Made by a program: the position numbers and the translations under genes. Under the pieces are notes generated by a model that had not been told where the DNA came from, ran no database searches, and worked only from the letters and a program-made list of their open reading frames with translations. Positions 17,331-26,817 of a stretch of 42,320 nt of DNA are shown here, in pieces. Numbering within the stretch: the first letter of the stretch is position 1; the number at the start of each line of letters is the position of its first letter. This DNA is from an uncultured Prevotella sp. (lineage in GTDB: Bacteria > Bacteroidota > Bacteroidia > Bacteroidales > Bacteroidaceae): NCBI GenBank assembly GCA_905202125.1, contig CAJKQX010000012.1, positions 1-42,320 of the forward strand, in the 5' to 3' direction.

Positions 17331-18623
17331 TCAGCAATTCTGCTTGTGCGTCATGATCTCCAGCACCATCTCGTCGGTCTGGTTCATTGTCTCCGCTCCG
17401 ATGCGCGTGAGGTTGTGTATCGACTGGTCCACATCGTTGTCGATGATGCCCTCGACCGCCGTGACGCACTTGCCCTCTATCGCAAGGAGCGATGAGAGCA
17501 GGGCTGTGGATACGCCCGATGCTATCTTGAGCGAGCAACTGGGTTTGGCACCGTCGCATATCATGCCCGTGATGTTGGCAATCATGTTCTTCACCGAGCT
17601 GCACACACGGTCGTAGTCGCCACCCATGAGGTAGGTGATGCCACAGCTCGACCCGATGCTCGCTACCACACATCCGCACACGGCCGACAGTTTGCCGAGG
17701 CTCTGCTTGATGTATATGGCCGTGAGATGGCTCAGTGTGAGTGCGCGTATGAGTTCCTCCTCCGTGTTCTCGTTCTCTATGGCATACACCGCCACGGGGT
17801 TTGTGGCGCAGATACCCTGATTGCCCGAGCCCGAATTGCTCATCACCGGTATCATCGCACCGCCCATTCTGGCGTCGCAAGCCGATGCCGTCTTCGAGAG
17901 GATATGTGAGAAAATGCTGTTGCCGAAGATGCCGTGGCTCATCGGTCGGTCGATGGTCTTGCCCAGACAGTGGCCATAGTTGCCCTTGATAGACACATCC
18001 GCCGCATGCAGGTTGTATTCCTTTGTCTTGAGGATGAATCTCAGTTCTTCGACAGGAGAGGTCGTGGCGTAGTCGTAGACTGTGCGCATGTTGAGCTCGA
18101 TGTTGTCGCTCTTGCTGTCGCTGTCCGTCGGTTGGCGGTTGTCGAGCAATGTCTCGCCGTCCCGGTTGACATATACAAACCGTGTGTGCGAGCCCGCTAT
18201 CACGGCCGTGGCGCTGTGCCCGCCGGTGCGGCACGTCGTCTCGATATACAGTTTCTCGCTGATGCCCGGTTTCAACTGTATCTTGATGTGTTTGCCGTCG
18301 ATATACTCTTTGCCCTCCTCGAGCGTCTCCGGTGTCAGGTCTTTGATCACCTCGAGCTCGTATTCCGACTTGCCGATGATGGCTCCGAGCGCGATGGCTA
18401 TCGGCAGACCTATCATCCCCGTGCCCGGGATGCCCACGCCCATAGCGTTTTTCAGTATGTTCGCGCTCAGCATCACGGTGATCTCTTCGGGCCGGCAGCC
18501 CAGGGCCTCGGTGGCGCGGGCCGTACACAGTGCCACGGCCATCGGTTCGGTGCATCCCGTGGCGGGTATTACCTCACGCTCGATGAGCGATTTTATGCTG
18601 TCTCTCTTGTTCTTGTCCAACAT
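17331..18623 (-). CDS. L-cysteine desulfidase / serine dehydratase alpha-family protein (CyuA-like)
   Basis: This encodes 430 residues of the family that includes CyuA (formerly YhaM), iron-sulfur enzymes that break L-cysteine into pyruvate, ammonia and sulfide and may act on serine. Supporting segments are the N-terminal EVIPATGCTEP with a conserved cysteine (Cys24), GVGIPGTGMIGLPIA, MSNSGSGNQGI and GGDYDRVCSSVKNMIANI, which includes a likely cluster ligand. It starts 21 bases after dsbD on the minus strand, behind metG, so it is probably the last gene of a three-gene transcript. The grouping of a methionyl-tRNA synthetase, a thiol-reductant transporter and a cysteine-degrading enzyme suggests sulfur amino acid or redox balance, which is inference. 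Confidence 0.82.
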   Translation of the reverse strand: MLDKNKRDSIKSLIEREVIPATGCTEPMAVALCTARATEALGCRPEEITVMLSANILKNAMGVGIPGTGMIGLPIAIALGAIIGKSEYELEVIKDLTPETLEEGKEYIDGKHIKIQLKPGISEKLYIETTCRTGGHSATAVIAGSHTRFVYVNRDGETLLDNRQPTDSDSKSDNIELNMRTVYDYATTSPVEELRFILKTKEYNLHAADVSIKGNYGHCLGKTIDRPMSHGIFGNSIFSHILSKTASACDARMGGAMIPVMSNSGSGNQGICATNPVAVYAIENENTEEELIRALTLSHLTAIYIKQSLGKLSAVCGCVVASIGSSCGITYLMGGDYDRVCSSVKNMIANITGMICDGAKPSCSLKIASGVSTALLSSLLAIEGKCVTAVEGIIDNDVDQSIHNLTRIGAETMNQTDEMVLEIMTHKQNC

Positions 18624-18644
18624 GTCGGTTGATGTTTTTCGGGA

Positions 18645-20675
18645 TTACTTATTATAGTTTTTCAGACCTGTCTGCAGGAATTCCACATACTTGTTGATAT
18701 CCTCGTCGTATGAGCGGCTGCCCGTGAGCGGCATTCCCTCGTTGTCTATCAGCACATAGAATGGCTGTGTGTTGGCGCCGAATTTCATTCTCTGCAGGTA
18801 GCTCCATTTGTCGCCCACGGTGCGGAGGGTGCGCTCTTGTCCCTTCTCGGTGACGGTGATGGGAGCGGGCAGCGGCGTCTTGTCGTCCACGTACAGGGAT
18901 ATCAGGATGTACCGGTCATTGAGTATCTCGGCCACGCGGGTGTCTGTCCATACGGCAGCCTCCATTTTGCGGCAGTTGACACAGCCGAATCCCGTGAAAT
19001 CTATCATGACAGGTTTGCCCTCCAGACGTGCTGCCGCCATGCCCGCCTCGAAATCCTTGAATTTCGGGTGTACCTCGTTTTTGTAGAGATTGAAGTCCTG
19101 CGTGTTCATCGGCGGTGCGAAGGCGCTGATGGCCTTGAGCGGTGCGCCCCACAGACCCGGTATCATGTATATGGTGAAAGCCAGCGATATGAGAGCAAGG
19201 AAGAACTGAGGCACATTGGTGCGGCGGTTGTCATCGTCGTGCGGAAACTTGATCAGTCCGAGCAGATACAGTCCCAGCAGTCCGAAGATGGCTATCCACA
19301 ACGAGAGGAATGTCTCGCGGTCGAGTATGTGCCAACCGTAAGCCAGATCGGCCACGGACAGGAATTTCAGGGCGAACGCCAGTTCGATGAATCCCAACAC
19401 CACCTTTATCACGTTCATCCAGCCGCCTGATTTGGGTGCCGACTTGAGTAGGGTGGGGAACATGGCGAACAATGTGAACGGTATGGCCAGCGCCAACGCG
19501 AAGCCGAACATGCCTACTGTCGGTGCTATGATGCTGCCCTGAGTGGACACGGCCACGAGCAACAGACCGATGATGGGACCCGTACAGGAGAATGATACGA
19601 GTGCAAGGGTGAATGCCATGAGGAATATGCTCAGTATGCCGCTTGTCGATTCTGACTTGCGATCTATCTTGTTGCTCCACGAAGAGGGCAGCGTTATCTC
19701 GAACGCTCCGAAGAATGAAGCGGCGAAAATGATGAGGAGCAGACAGAAAAACACGTTGAATACGGCGTTGGTGGACAGCGCATTGAGTGCGCTTGCTCCA
19801 AACAATAATGTCACGGCAAGGCCCAATGCCACATATATCACTACTATCGACACGCCGTAGGTAGCGGCCTCGCGTATGGCCTTCGACTTGTCCTTGTTTC
19901 TCTTGAGGAAGAAACTCACCGTCATGGGTATTATCGGCCACACGCACGGAGTGAACAGTGCGAGGAATCCTCCGGCCAGTCCGGCCAGGAAAATGTAGAA
20001 CAGCGAAGAGTCGAGCGGCTCGTCATAAGCCGACAACTCCTTGATCACCGGTCGCCAAAGATCCTGCATGTCTGATGCCGGGGTGGCTGTCGTGTCGGTG
20101 GATACGCTGTCGGCCGGTATCGCTATCGTTGCTTTTGCCGTGTCTGAAGGGGCCTTCTCGACAGGTGTTGCGGCCGGTGTCGTCTGTTCGATGGCGGCCT
20201 TTGGTTCTACGGCCGCTATCTTCGGAGCCTTGCCCTGTTTCTTTATTTCCACCTGAGATGGCGGCATGCACGTCTCGTCGTTGCATGCGCCGTATTCCAG
20301 ATAAGCCTCGATGGTGTAGTCGGCTTTGGTGAATCTCACCTTTTGAACAAACTGCACACTGTTTTCAAAGTAGCGCAGTGTCATCCCGAACATATTGTCG
20401 TAGGCCGATATCTCCTTGCCTTTGGCCACGAGTTTGCCTACAAGTTCCACGCCGTCTTTCTTGTCCACGTTGAACGTAGCCTCTATCGGGCCGCCTGCTC
20501 CCAGTTGGGTGGAGTAGACATGCCATCCCTTGCCGATCTTGCCGTTGAACACAATCTCGGCCACATCGGTGCCATCGGTCTTCATCTCGGCAGTGAATTT
20601 CACGGGGTCGACCATCTGTGCGTGGCACACGAGGGCCACTATCAGCATCACGGTTGTTAATATCTGTCTCATCAT
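18645..20675 (-). CDS. dsbD: Thiol:disulfide interchange protein DsbD
   Basis: This encodes 676 residues. DsbD carries electrons from cytoplasmic thioredoxin across the inner membrane to periplasmic thiol proteins. The signal peptide is residues 1-20. The N-terminal periplasmic domain has Cys131 and Cys136 (CNDETC). After a Thr/Ala/Pro-rich linker (about 150-205), the membrane core has redox cysteines Cys244 in FTPCVWPIIPM and Cys364 in FSCTGPIIG. The C-terminal thioredoxin-like domain has Cys565 and Cys568 (GCVNCRK). All three cysteine pairs needed for the relay are therefore present. It lies 40 bases after metG and 21 bases before the cyuA-like gene. Confidence 0.95.
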   Translation of the reverse strand: MMRQILTTVMLIVALVCHAQMVDPVKFTAEMKTDGTDVAEIVFNGKIGKGWHVYSTQLGAGGPIEATFNVDKKDGVELVGKLVAKGKEISAYDNMFGMTLRYFENSVQFVQKVRFTKADYTIEAYLEYGACNDETCMPPSQVEIKKQGKAPKIAAVEPKAAIEQTTPAATPVEKAPSDTAKATIAIPADSVSTDTTATPASDMQDLWRPVIKELSAYDEPLDSSLFYIFLAGLAGGFLALFTPCVWPIIPMTVSFFLKRNKDKSKAIREAATYGVSIVVIYVALGLAVTLLFGASALNALSTNAVFNVFFCLLLIIFAASFFGAFEITLPSSWSNKIDRKSESTSGILSIFLMAFTLALVSFSCTGPIIGLLLVAVSTQGSIIAPTVGMFGFALALAIPFTLFAMFPTLLKSAPKSGGWMNVIKVVLGFIELAFALKFLSVADLAYGWHILDRETFLSLWIAIFGLLGLYLLGLIKFPHDDDNRRTNVPQFFLALISLAFTIYMIPGLWGAPLKAISAFAPPMNTQDFNLYKNEVHPKFKDFEAGMAAARLEGKPVMIDFTGFGCVNCRKMEAAVWTDTRVAEILNDRYILISLYVDDKTPLPAPITVTEKGQERTLRTVGDKWSYLQRMKFGANTQPFYVLIDNEGMPLTGSRSYDEDINKYVEFLQTGLKNYNK

Positions 20676-20715
20676 CCGGTGGTTTTATTGTCGTTGTCAT
20701 TATCCTTTCGTCCTA

Positions 20716-22761
20716 TCAGCACACCTTGCTACCCGGCTTTGCGGGTCTTGTCAGACTTGTCACACTGAGTGATCCGTCAAAATCCTCTGCCGAGAGTATC
20801 ATGCCCTGGCTTTCTATTCCCATGAGCTTACGGGGCGGGAAATTGGCGATGAAGAGCACGTCCTTGCCCACGAGTTCGTCCGGTTCGTAGTACTTGGCGA
20901 TGCCCGAGACGATGGTGCGGTCGTTGCCCGATCCGTCGTCGATGGTGAATTTGAGCAGTTTGTTGGCCTTTTTCACTTTCTCGCATGCCTTGATATGACC
21001 CACGCGGATGTCCAGTTTCTCAAAGTCCTCGAACGAAACGGCATCCTTGACGGGTGCGGCCTTGTAGGCAGCGGCCTCGTTGGCCTTCTTCGTGTCCTCG
21101 AGTTTGCGGAGCTGTTGCTCTATCGCCTCGTCCTCAATCTTCTCGAAGAGCAGTTGCGGTTCGCCCAGTTGATGACCCGCTTTGAGCAGATCGGTGGATC
21201 CGAGCATATCCCACTCGTATCCCTCCACGTTGAGCATGGCGCGCAGACGGGCGCTGCTGAACGGCAGGAACGGTTCGAAAGCAATCTCGAGATTGGCCAC
21301 GAGCTGCAGCGAGAGGTACAGGATGGTCTTGACGCGCTCCATGTCCGTCTTTGCCACCTTCCACGGTTCGCAGTCGGTGATATACTTGTTGCCGATGCGG
21401 GCCAGATTCATAGCCTCTTTCTGAGCGTCTCTGAACTTGAACGCGTCGAGCAGTTTCTCCACCTTCTCCTTGACGTCTTTGAATTCGTCGATGGTCTGAC
21501 GGTCGATGTCGGTGAGCTCGCCGCAGGGCGGAACCACTCCGTTGAAATATTTCTTTGTGAGTTGCAGCGCGCGGTTGACGAAATTGCCGTAGACAGCCAC
21601 GAGCTCGTTGTTGTTGCGGTCCTGGAAATCGCGCCATGTGAAATTGTTGTCCTTAGTCTCCGGAGCGTTGGCCGTGAGCACATAGCGCAGCACATCCTGC
21701 TTGCCGGGAAAGTCGACGAGATACTCGTGGAGCCATACAGCCCAGTTGCGTGAGGTGCTTATCTTGTCGTTCTCGAGATTGAGAAATTCGTTTGCCGGCA
21801 CGTTGTCGGGCATGATGTAGTCGCCGTGTGCCTTCATCATCACGGGGAAGATCATGCAGTGGAACACGATGTTGTCCTTGCCGATGAAGTGTACCAGACG
21901 TGTCTCGGGGTCTTTCCACCATTTCTCCCATGTGTCGGGCAGCAGTTCTTTGGTATTGGAGATGTAGCCGATGGGAGCATCGAACCATACGTACAGCACC
22001 TTGCCGTCGGCGCCGTCCACCGGCACAGGGATACCCCAGTCGAGATCGCGCGTCATCGCTCTGGGCTGAAGGTCCATGTCGAGCCACGACTTGCACTGTC
22101 CGTAGACATTGGGTCGCCACTCCTTGTGGTCTTCCAGAATCCACTGTTTGAGCCAGTCCTGATATTCGTTCAGCGGCAGATACCAGTTCTTTGTATCCTT
22201 GAGCACGGGCTGCGAACCGCTGATTGTCGATTTGGGATTTATCAGTTCGGTAGGCGAGAGGTCGCGTCCGCATTTCTCGCATTGGTCGCCGTATGCGCCC
22301 TCATTGTGGCAATAGGGGCATTCGCCGGTGATGTATCTGTCGGCGAGAAATTGTTTGGCCTCTTCGTCGTAATACTGTCTTGTGGTTTTCTCGATGAGTT
22401 TGCCCTCATCGTACAGCTTTTTGAAAAAGTCGGAAGCCATCTTGTGGTGAGTCTCGGAGGTAGTGCGACTGTATATGTCGAACGAGATGCCGAACTCCTC
22501 GAAGCTCTTTTTGATCATAGAGTGGTATCTGTCGACCACGTCCTGGGGCGTGATGCCCTCTTTCTTGGCGCGGATGGTGATAGGCACACCGTGCTCGTCG
22601 CTTCCTCCGATGAAGATCACGTCGTTGTGTTTTAGGCGCAGGTAGCGCACGTAGATGTCGGCCGGCACATACACTCCGGCCAGATGTCCTATGTGTACAC
22701 CGCCGTTGGCGTAGGGCAGGGCGGCCGTTACGGTGGTACGTTGGTATTTTTTTTGTTCCAT
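20716..22761 (-). CDS. metG: Methionyl-tRNA synthetase with C-terminal tRNA-binding domain
   Basis: This encodes 681 residues of class I MetRS, which charges tRNA-Met. The HIGH motif is at residues 23-26. A CxxC...CxxC zinc site (Cys148, 151, 161, 164) marks the connective-peptide type. The KMSKS loop is replaced by KISTS (333-337), as I recall for Bacteroides enzymes. The C-terminal residues from about 570 form the EMAP/Trbp111-like OB-fold (FEKLDIRVGHIKACEKV...) that aids dimerisation and tRNA binding. It is the first gene of a likely metG-dsbD-cyuA transcript, with a -7 box 77 bases upstream. Confidence 0.97.
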   Translation of the reverse strand: MEQKKYQRTTVTAALPYANGGVHIGHLAGVYVPADIYVRYLRLKHNDVIFIGGSDEHGVPITIRAKKEGITPQDVVDRYHSMIKKSFEEFGISFDIYSRTTSETHHKMASDFFKKLYDEGKLIEKTTRQYYDEEAKQFLADRYITGECPYCHNEGAYGDQCEKCGRDLSPTELINPKSTISGSQPVLKDTKNWYLPLNEYQDWLKQWILEDHKEWRPNVYGQCKSWLDMDLQPRAMTRDLDWGIPVPVDGADGKVLYVWFDAPIGYISNTKELLPDTWEKWWKDPETRLVHFIGKDNIVFHCMIFPVMMKAHGDYIMPDNVPANEFLNLENDKISTSRNWAVWLHEYLVDFPGKQDVLRYVLTANAPETKDNNFTWRDFQDRNNNELVAVYGNFVNRALQLTKKYFNGVVPPCGELTDIDRQTIDEFKDVKEKVEKLLDAFKFRDAQKEAMNLARIGNKYITDCEPWKVAKTDMERVKTILYLSLQLVANLEIAFEPFLPFSSARLRAMLNVEGYEWDMLGSTDLLKAGHQLGEPQLLFEKIEDEAIEQQLRKLEDTKKANEAAAYKAAPVKDAVSFEDFEKLDIRVGHIKACEKVKKANKLLKFTIDDGSGNDRTIVSGIAKYYEPDELVGKDVLFIANFPPRKLMGIESQGMILSAEDFDGSLSVTSLTRPAKPGSKVC

Positions 22762-22837
22762 ATTTATATTTTTTTGTTTTGATTTACAAATTTGGTGTGT
22801 TCCCGGGTGGGTTTTTATTGCGGGAGCAAACAGTACG

Positions 22838-22845
22838 CAAATTTA
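22838..22845 (-). promoter_or_regulatory. -7 promoter box of metG
   Basis: On the minus strand TAAATTTG matches the -7 consensus, about 77 bases before the metG ATG. No TTTG occurs at the ideal upstream distance, so the call is moderate. Confidence 0.5.
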
Positions 22846-22898
22846 CTCAAAATCTATGATATTTTTTGTGTAAAGAGGAAAAAACGTCTTATGGATAC

Positions 22899-22938
22899 AA
22901 AAAAAGAGGAGTCCGTTTCGCTAAACGGAACTCCTCTT
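22899..22938 (-). terminator. Intrinsic terminator, minus strand, between the GH2 gene and metG
   Basis: Bases 22923-22938 pair with 22904-22918 (15 pairs with one bulged base, loop CGCT on the plus strand). On the minus strand the stem is followed by a run of T residues. It would end transcripts from the GH2 gene, whose stop is about 255 bases upstream. The remaining spacer 22939-23194 holds a hairpin around 22974-22997 (ATGGTA with TACCAT) and otherwise AT-rich sequence. Confidence 0.85.
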
Positions 22939-23194
22939 AGATTATTAACCTAAACGAAGCTTATTCTGATGGTATCCTCACGGACGCCTTATACCATATT
23001 TATTAATTTTTCATTTCAAAATTTGATATAAATATGATTTGTATTCAATAGTAATACACTCGAACTCGAAAAAAGTGCACTGAAATTCGGCCAATAAATG
23101 TTAAAATATTGATAAAAATGTAATTTTTTGGCATTTTTCGGGGCTTTTTTCGTGTTTTTGCCATCGTTTTTGGTTGTTTTTTATGTGTTTTGCA

Positions 23195-26100
23195 TCATTT
23201 CAACAAGATTTTTTTCACATTCATGCCCGACATTTCCACCTCGGCACGTGAATTTCTGATGTCTTTGCGGTTCCATCCGATGGTGACGGATTTCTTTTCT
23301 CCCGGCATCAGGTGGAAATAATTGTCAGAGTAGTCCACGGGCAGTATTTGCTCGCCGTCTTCGGCTTTGAGGTTGAGTCTGATCATCATGGCGGGCGTTT
23401 GCGAACTGTTTGTGAGGTCTATTTTCAGACATTCGTCAGAGGTGTGGATGCTGTACTTGATGTCCGCCGTGGGTAGATTCTTCAAATCTTTGAGGTCGCC
23501 CTCGATGTTGGAGGAGACGTAGAAATTATCCGAGAGTGCCTCTCCGGCATTGTCGGTGAGCGTCAGTCGGACAAAGAAGACATTGTTTCCGTTCATGTCG
23601 TAACGCTCGGCCACGTTCAGACCGTCGATTACCACCGTCGTGTCGTTGTCGAAGGAGAGCGTCTGTTCGTCGCGTTTCACTGTGTTGCCGTGGATGTCCA
23701 GAATCTCGCGCACGGCCTTGACGTTGTCGTGACGTCCGCCACTGACGTTCACCATCTCCACGTCTCGCGTTGAGGCATTCCACTGTATGTGCAGCGGTTC
23801 GCATGCTTTCTTGCATCCGAAGAACGCCGCCGTGGGTTCAAAATAGTAGTCGTAGCATTGCCATGTCATGCTTGGCCAGCAGGCATGGCTCATCCAGATG
23901 AGCAGACCCATGCGGTCGCGGCTGCCCGACTCGAACATGGCGCGGTAGCCGTCGTAGTTCACCCATTGGGCCAGAGCGGTGAAATCGCGGGCGTTGTCCA
24001 CCTTGCCGAAGGCCTTCTCTATTATCTCGTTGAACGATGCTCCGCGCTGTGCGCCCTTCTGGCAGTAGTCGTGCTGCCCCCACTCGTCGCCCTGCGGCCA
24101 CAGCGCTTTGCTGTCAAGAGTTCTCGAGAGGCCCTCGTATGTCATCACGTTGGGCATACCCCGCTCGGAGTGCAGTTTTCCCGTCTGCCGCTCGAAGTAC
24201 TCCTTTGCCGGCAGCGCCCAGTAAGGTCCGTGTCCGCTCACGCCGTCGTCGGCCGAGCTTGGTATGTATGTCAGTCCCGGATGCAGGGTCTCCACGTATT
24301 CTTGCAGTTGCTTGTTGAGCGAGGCAGGCGGGTATCCTTCGTTGCGTCCGCAGTAGATGCCGATGCATGGATGGTTGCGTATGCGCAGTGTGTAGTCGCG
24401 CGCGTTGCATGCGAACATATACTCATTGAGCGGGTCGGGACCGTCGGCCGGGTTGGCCAGCCAGAAGTCCTGCCACACCATGATGCCGTGACGGTCGCAA
24501 GCCTCATAGAATTCCTCGTCGCCGGTCTGTCCCACCCAGTTGCGTATCATGTTGAAGTTCATGTCGCGGTGATATTTCACGGCGATGTCGTATTCGCGTC
24601 CGCGGTAGCACAGATTGTTCTCGCTGAATCCCCAGTTGCCCCCCTTGGGCACGAAGCGCCGGCCGTTGACGTACATCGTCAGTCGCGAGTCGATGTCGTG
24701 GCAGTCCACCTGTCTGATGCCCGCCTTGTAGGACACGGCGTCGGAGACCTTACCACCTATTTTGAATTCGAATCCCGCGTCGTAGAGATACGGACTGCCG
24801 TAGCCGTTGGGCCACCACAGTTGCATCTTGCGGTCGCGCAGTTGCGGGTATTCGGCCGGGTCGAATGTCACCTCCGTCTCGGCCATCGGCTGAACCACTA
24901 TGTTCTTTTCAAACCGTATGTCGCCTATCCATCCCGTGAGTGTTCCGGTCAGGCACTGAATGGTGTTGTTGCTCACCCACACCGCCGGAGTCATTGTTGC
25001 GGTGGTGTCGGGCAGTGCCAGACGCGATGTGAGGAGCGGGTCGGACAGTCCCACCTTGCCTTCGGCCGTGAGATACACGTCGTTCCATATACCGATGTTG
25101 CGTCCGCGTATGGTCGAGATCCAGTCCCATCCTATCGTGGCATGGAACGTAGGATTGTCGTAGCCCAACAGTCCGCCGTTGAAATCGGTGTCGTTGCGGT
25201 ATTTCTCCTTTACCGCTCCGGGATGCTCGTTCTTGATTATCTGCACTGCGATGGCGTTGGTTCCCCTGTGCAGCATGCCCGTGATGTCGGCTCGTCCGCG
25301 CTGGAACGCGCCCTCGATGCGGTCCACCTGTCGGCCGTTGACGTATATGTTGGCCTTCCAGTTGATGCCGTCCATGTTGAGGAACACATGTTTGCCCTCC
25401 ATGCCGTCAGGCATCTGGAACTCGCTGCGGTACCAGAAATCCGAGTTGAAGAACGACTCCGATATCTGCATCATGTTGTCGGCGTGGTTGGGGTCGGGCA
25501 GTGCACCGATGTTGACGTAGCTCATGAGCGCCGTGCCGGGCACCGTGGCCACGGCCCATCGGGAGTCGTCGTAGCCGGCGGTGGATATGTCGCTGCTCTG
25601 TCCGATGACCTCCGAGGTACGTTGCAGGCGCCATCGTCCGCCGTCGAGCATGTACTTGCCGTCGCGCGCTCCCACTACATCGATGGGCTGAGGCGAGAGT
25701 CCGCCGCGTCCCATCACCTTCATCTCGCTGAGCACATAGCGTCCCGTAGCACCCGGACGCAGCATCATCACCCTCACGTATCGGGCCGAATTGAGCGGGA
25801 ACGATATCTCGTCGGTGAGCGATGCGTTGCGTTGCAGGGCAGCCACAGTGGTCCATGTGTGTCCGTCGCGGGATGTCTCGATGCGTCCTGCGGCCGGTTT
25901 CTCCAGCCAGTTCAGTATCACTTTGTCAAACGAAGCCTCCGTTCCGAGGTCGGTCTCCACCCACTGCTCGCCGCCGCCGGCGCTCATCCATGCGCTTGTG
26001 AAGGCCGAGGATGGCAGCACGTCAGACACGTAGCGGTCGTGGTCGAAGAATTTTATCTCGGTCACTGTCCAGTGGGCGGCCCCCTTCATGGCCATCTCCA

Positions 26101-26767
26101 CCTTGATATTGTCCAGCGGTTGTCCGCCATTGTCTATCAATATGTTTGTGTCGATCATTCTCACGGGCAGCGTGGCATCATCGGCCGTCACCTTGTTGGG
26201 GTCGCTGTGAGCCTTGATTCTCGTGGCCTCTCCCGGCATGTCGTTGCCCTTCTGACGACCAATGATGGCCCTTTTTCCGTTTTTCAGTAGTGTACTCACG
26301 GTTATGGTGTATCCACCTGTGGCGTCGGGCCGGTGCGCCATCGTGCAAACCAGTTTGATGCGGTCGGTCCTGACGGTCATGCCGTGCCACTGATAGTTGA
26401 GCCATGCCGTGCTGCCTGTCAGTATGTTACGCGTGTATTCGCCTCCGTCTATGGCCCATTCGCGCTCGCGTTTGGGCAGAGGTCCGTTGTTGGTGGTGGC
26501 GGTGAGATAGGCCGGTGGCGTCTTGATGGTGATGCCGTCGGTGATGAGTTGGGCCGTCAGATTGTAGTCATAGGTCGACGACGCCCGCGAGGCACGTCTT
26601 AGAGCGATGTTGCGGTAGACATTGTCCTTGACCATTCGCGGTGCGAAATTCTCTTGCGGACTGCCCGGATACAGTCCCGGCAGACGGTTGTGATCATTGT
26701 CAAGACTTGTCATCAAAGGCACCAAGGCCATTGCGGCTACAAGTCTCAGAGGTTTAAGATAATTCAT
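23195..26767 (-). CDS. Secreted glycoside hydrolase family 2, exo-beta-glucosaminidase/mannosidase-like, with discoidin-like domain
   Basis: This encodes 1190 residues starting MNYLKPLRLVAAMAL; an in-frame upstream ATG at 26950 would overlap the preceding acyltransferase gene. The N terminus looks like a signal peptide. Residues about 100-420 contain two carbohydrate-binding-like beta domains, one resembling a discoidin (F5/8C) fold (VETDLGTEASFDKVILNW). The GH2 sugar-binding domain follows (WYRSEFQMPDGMEGKHVFL), then the Ig-like domain and the TIM barrel. The likely acid/base is Glu810 in CGRNEGYPP and the nucleophile Glu868 in HSERGMPN. The layout is closest to exo-beta-D-glucosaminidases and beta-mannosidases in GH2. 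It probably trims host or plant glycans in the periplasm or at the surface. No SusC/SusD pair is next to it. Confidence 0.85.
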   Translation of the reverse strand: MNYLKPLRLVAAMALVPLMTSLDNDHNRLPGLYPGSPQENFAPRMVKDNVYRNIALRRASRASSTYDYNLTAQLITDGITIKTPPAYLTATTNNGPLPKREREWAIDGGEYTRNILTGSTAWLNYQWHGMTVRTDRIKLVCTMAHRPDATGGYTITVSTLLKNGKRAIIGRQKGNDMPGEATRIKAHSDPNKVTADDATLPVRMIDTNILIDNGGQPLDNIKVEMAMKGAAHWTVTEIKFFDHDRYVSDVLPSSAFTSAWMSAGGGEQWVETDLGTEASFDKVILNWLEKPAAGRIETSRDGHTWTTVAALQRNASLTDEISFPLNSARYVRVMMLRPGATGRYVLSEMKVMGRGGLSPQPIDVVGARDGKYMLDGGRWRLQRTSEVIGQSSDISTAGYDDSRWAVATVPGTALMSYVNIGALPDPNHADNMMQISESFFNSDFWYRSEFQMPDGMEGKHVFLNMDGINWKANIYVNGRQVDRIEGAFQRGRADITGMLHRGTNAIAVQIIKNEHPGAVKEKYRNDTDFNGGLLGYDNPTFHATIGWDWISTIRGRNIGIWNDVYLTAEGKVGLSDPLLTSRLALPDTTATMTPAVWVSNNTIQCLTGTLTGWIGDIRFEKNIVVQPMAETEVTFDPAEYPQLRDRKMQLWWPNGYGSPYLYDAGFEFKIGGKVSDAVSYKAGIRQVDCHDIDSRLTMYVNGRRFVPKGGNWGFSENNLCYRGREYDIAVKYHRDMNFNMIRNWVGQTGDEEFYEACDRHGIMVWQDFWLANPADGPDPLNEYMFACNARDYTLRIRNHPCIGIYCGRNEGYPPASLNKQLQEYVETLHPGLTYIPSSADDGVSGHGPYWALPAKEYFERQTGKLHSERGMPNVMTYEGLSRTLDSKALWPQGDEWGQHDYCQKGAQRGASFNEIIEKAFGKVDNARDFTALAQWVNYDGYRAMFESGSRDRMGLLIWMSHACWPSMTWQCYDYYFEPTAAFFGCKKACEPLHIQWNASTRDVEMVNVSGGRHDNVKAVREILDIHGNTVKRDEQTLSFDNDTTVVIDGLNVAERYDMNGNNVFFVRLTLTDNAGEALSDNFYVSSNIEGDLKDLKNLPTADIKYSIHTSDECLKIDLTNSSQTPAMMIRLNLKAEDGEQILPVDYSDNYFHLMPGEKKSVTIGWNRKDIRNSRAEVEMSGMNVKKILLK

Positions 26768-26817
26768 AATATTGTTGTTTTGGTCTTTATTATATATAAT
26801 GTGTTGCGTCATGTATG

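Noticed and set aside
18837..19430. Plus-strand frames across dsbD and metG
   Set aside because: These are shadows of the minus-strand genes, which have complete family motifs.
23789..26290. 833-codon frame on the plus strand opposite the GH2 gene
   Set aside because: It is entirely antisense to a well-supported glycosidase gene with catalytic motifs; long antisense frames are common in GC-rich coding sequence.
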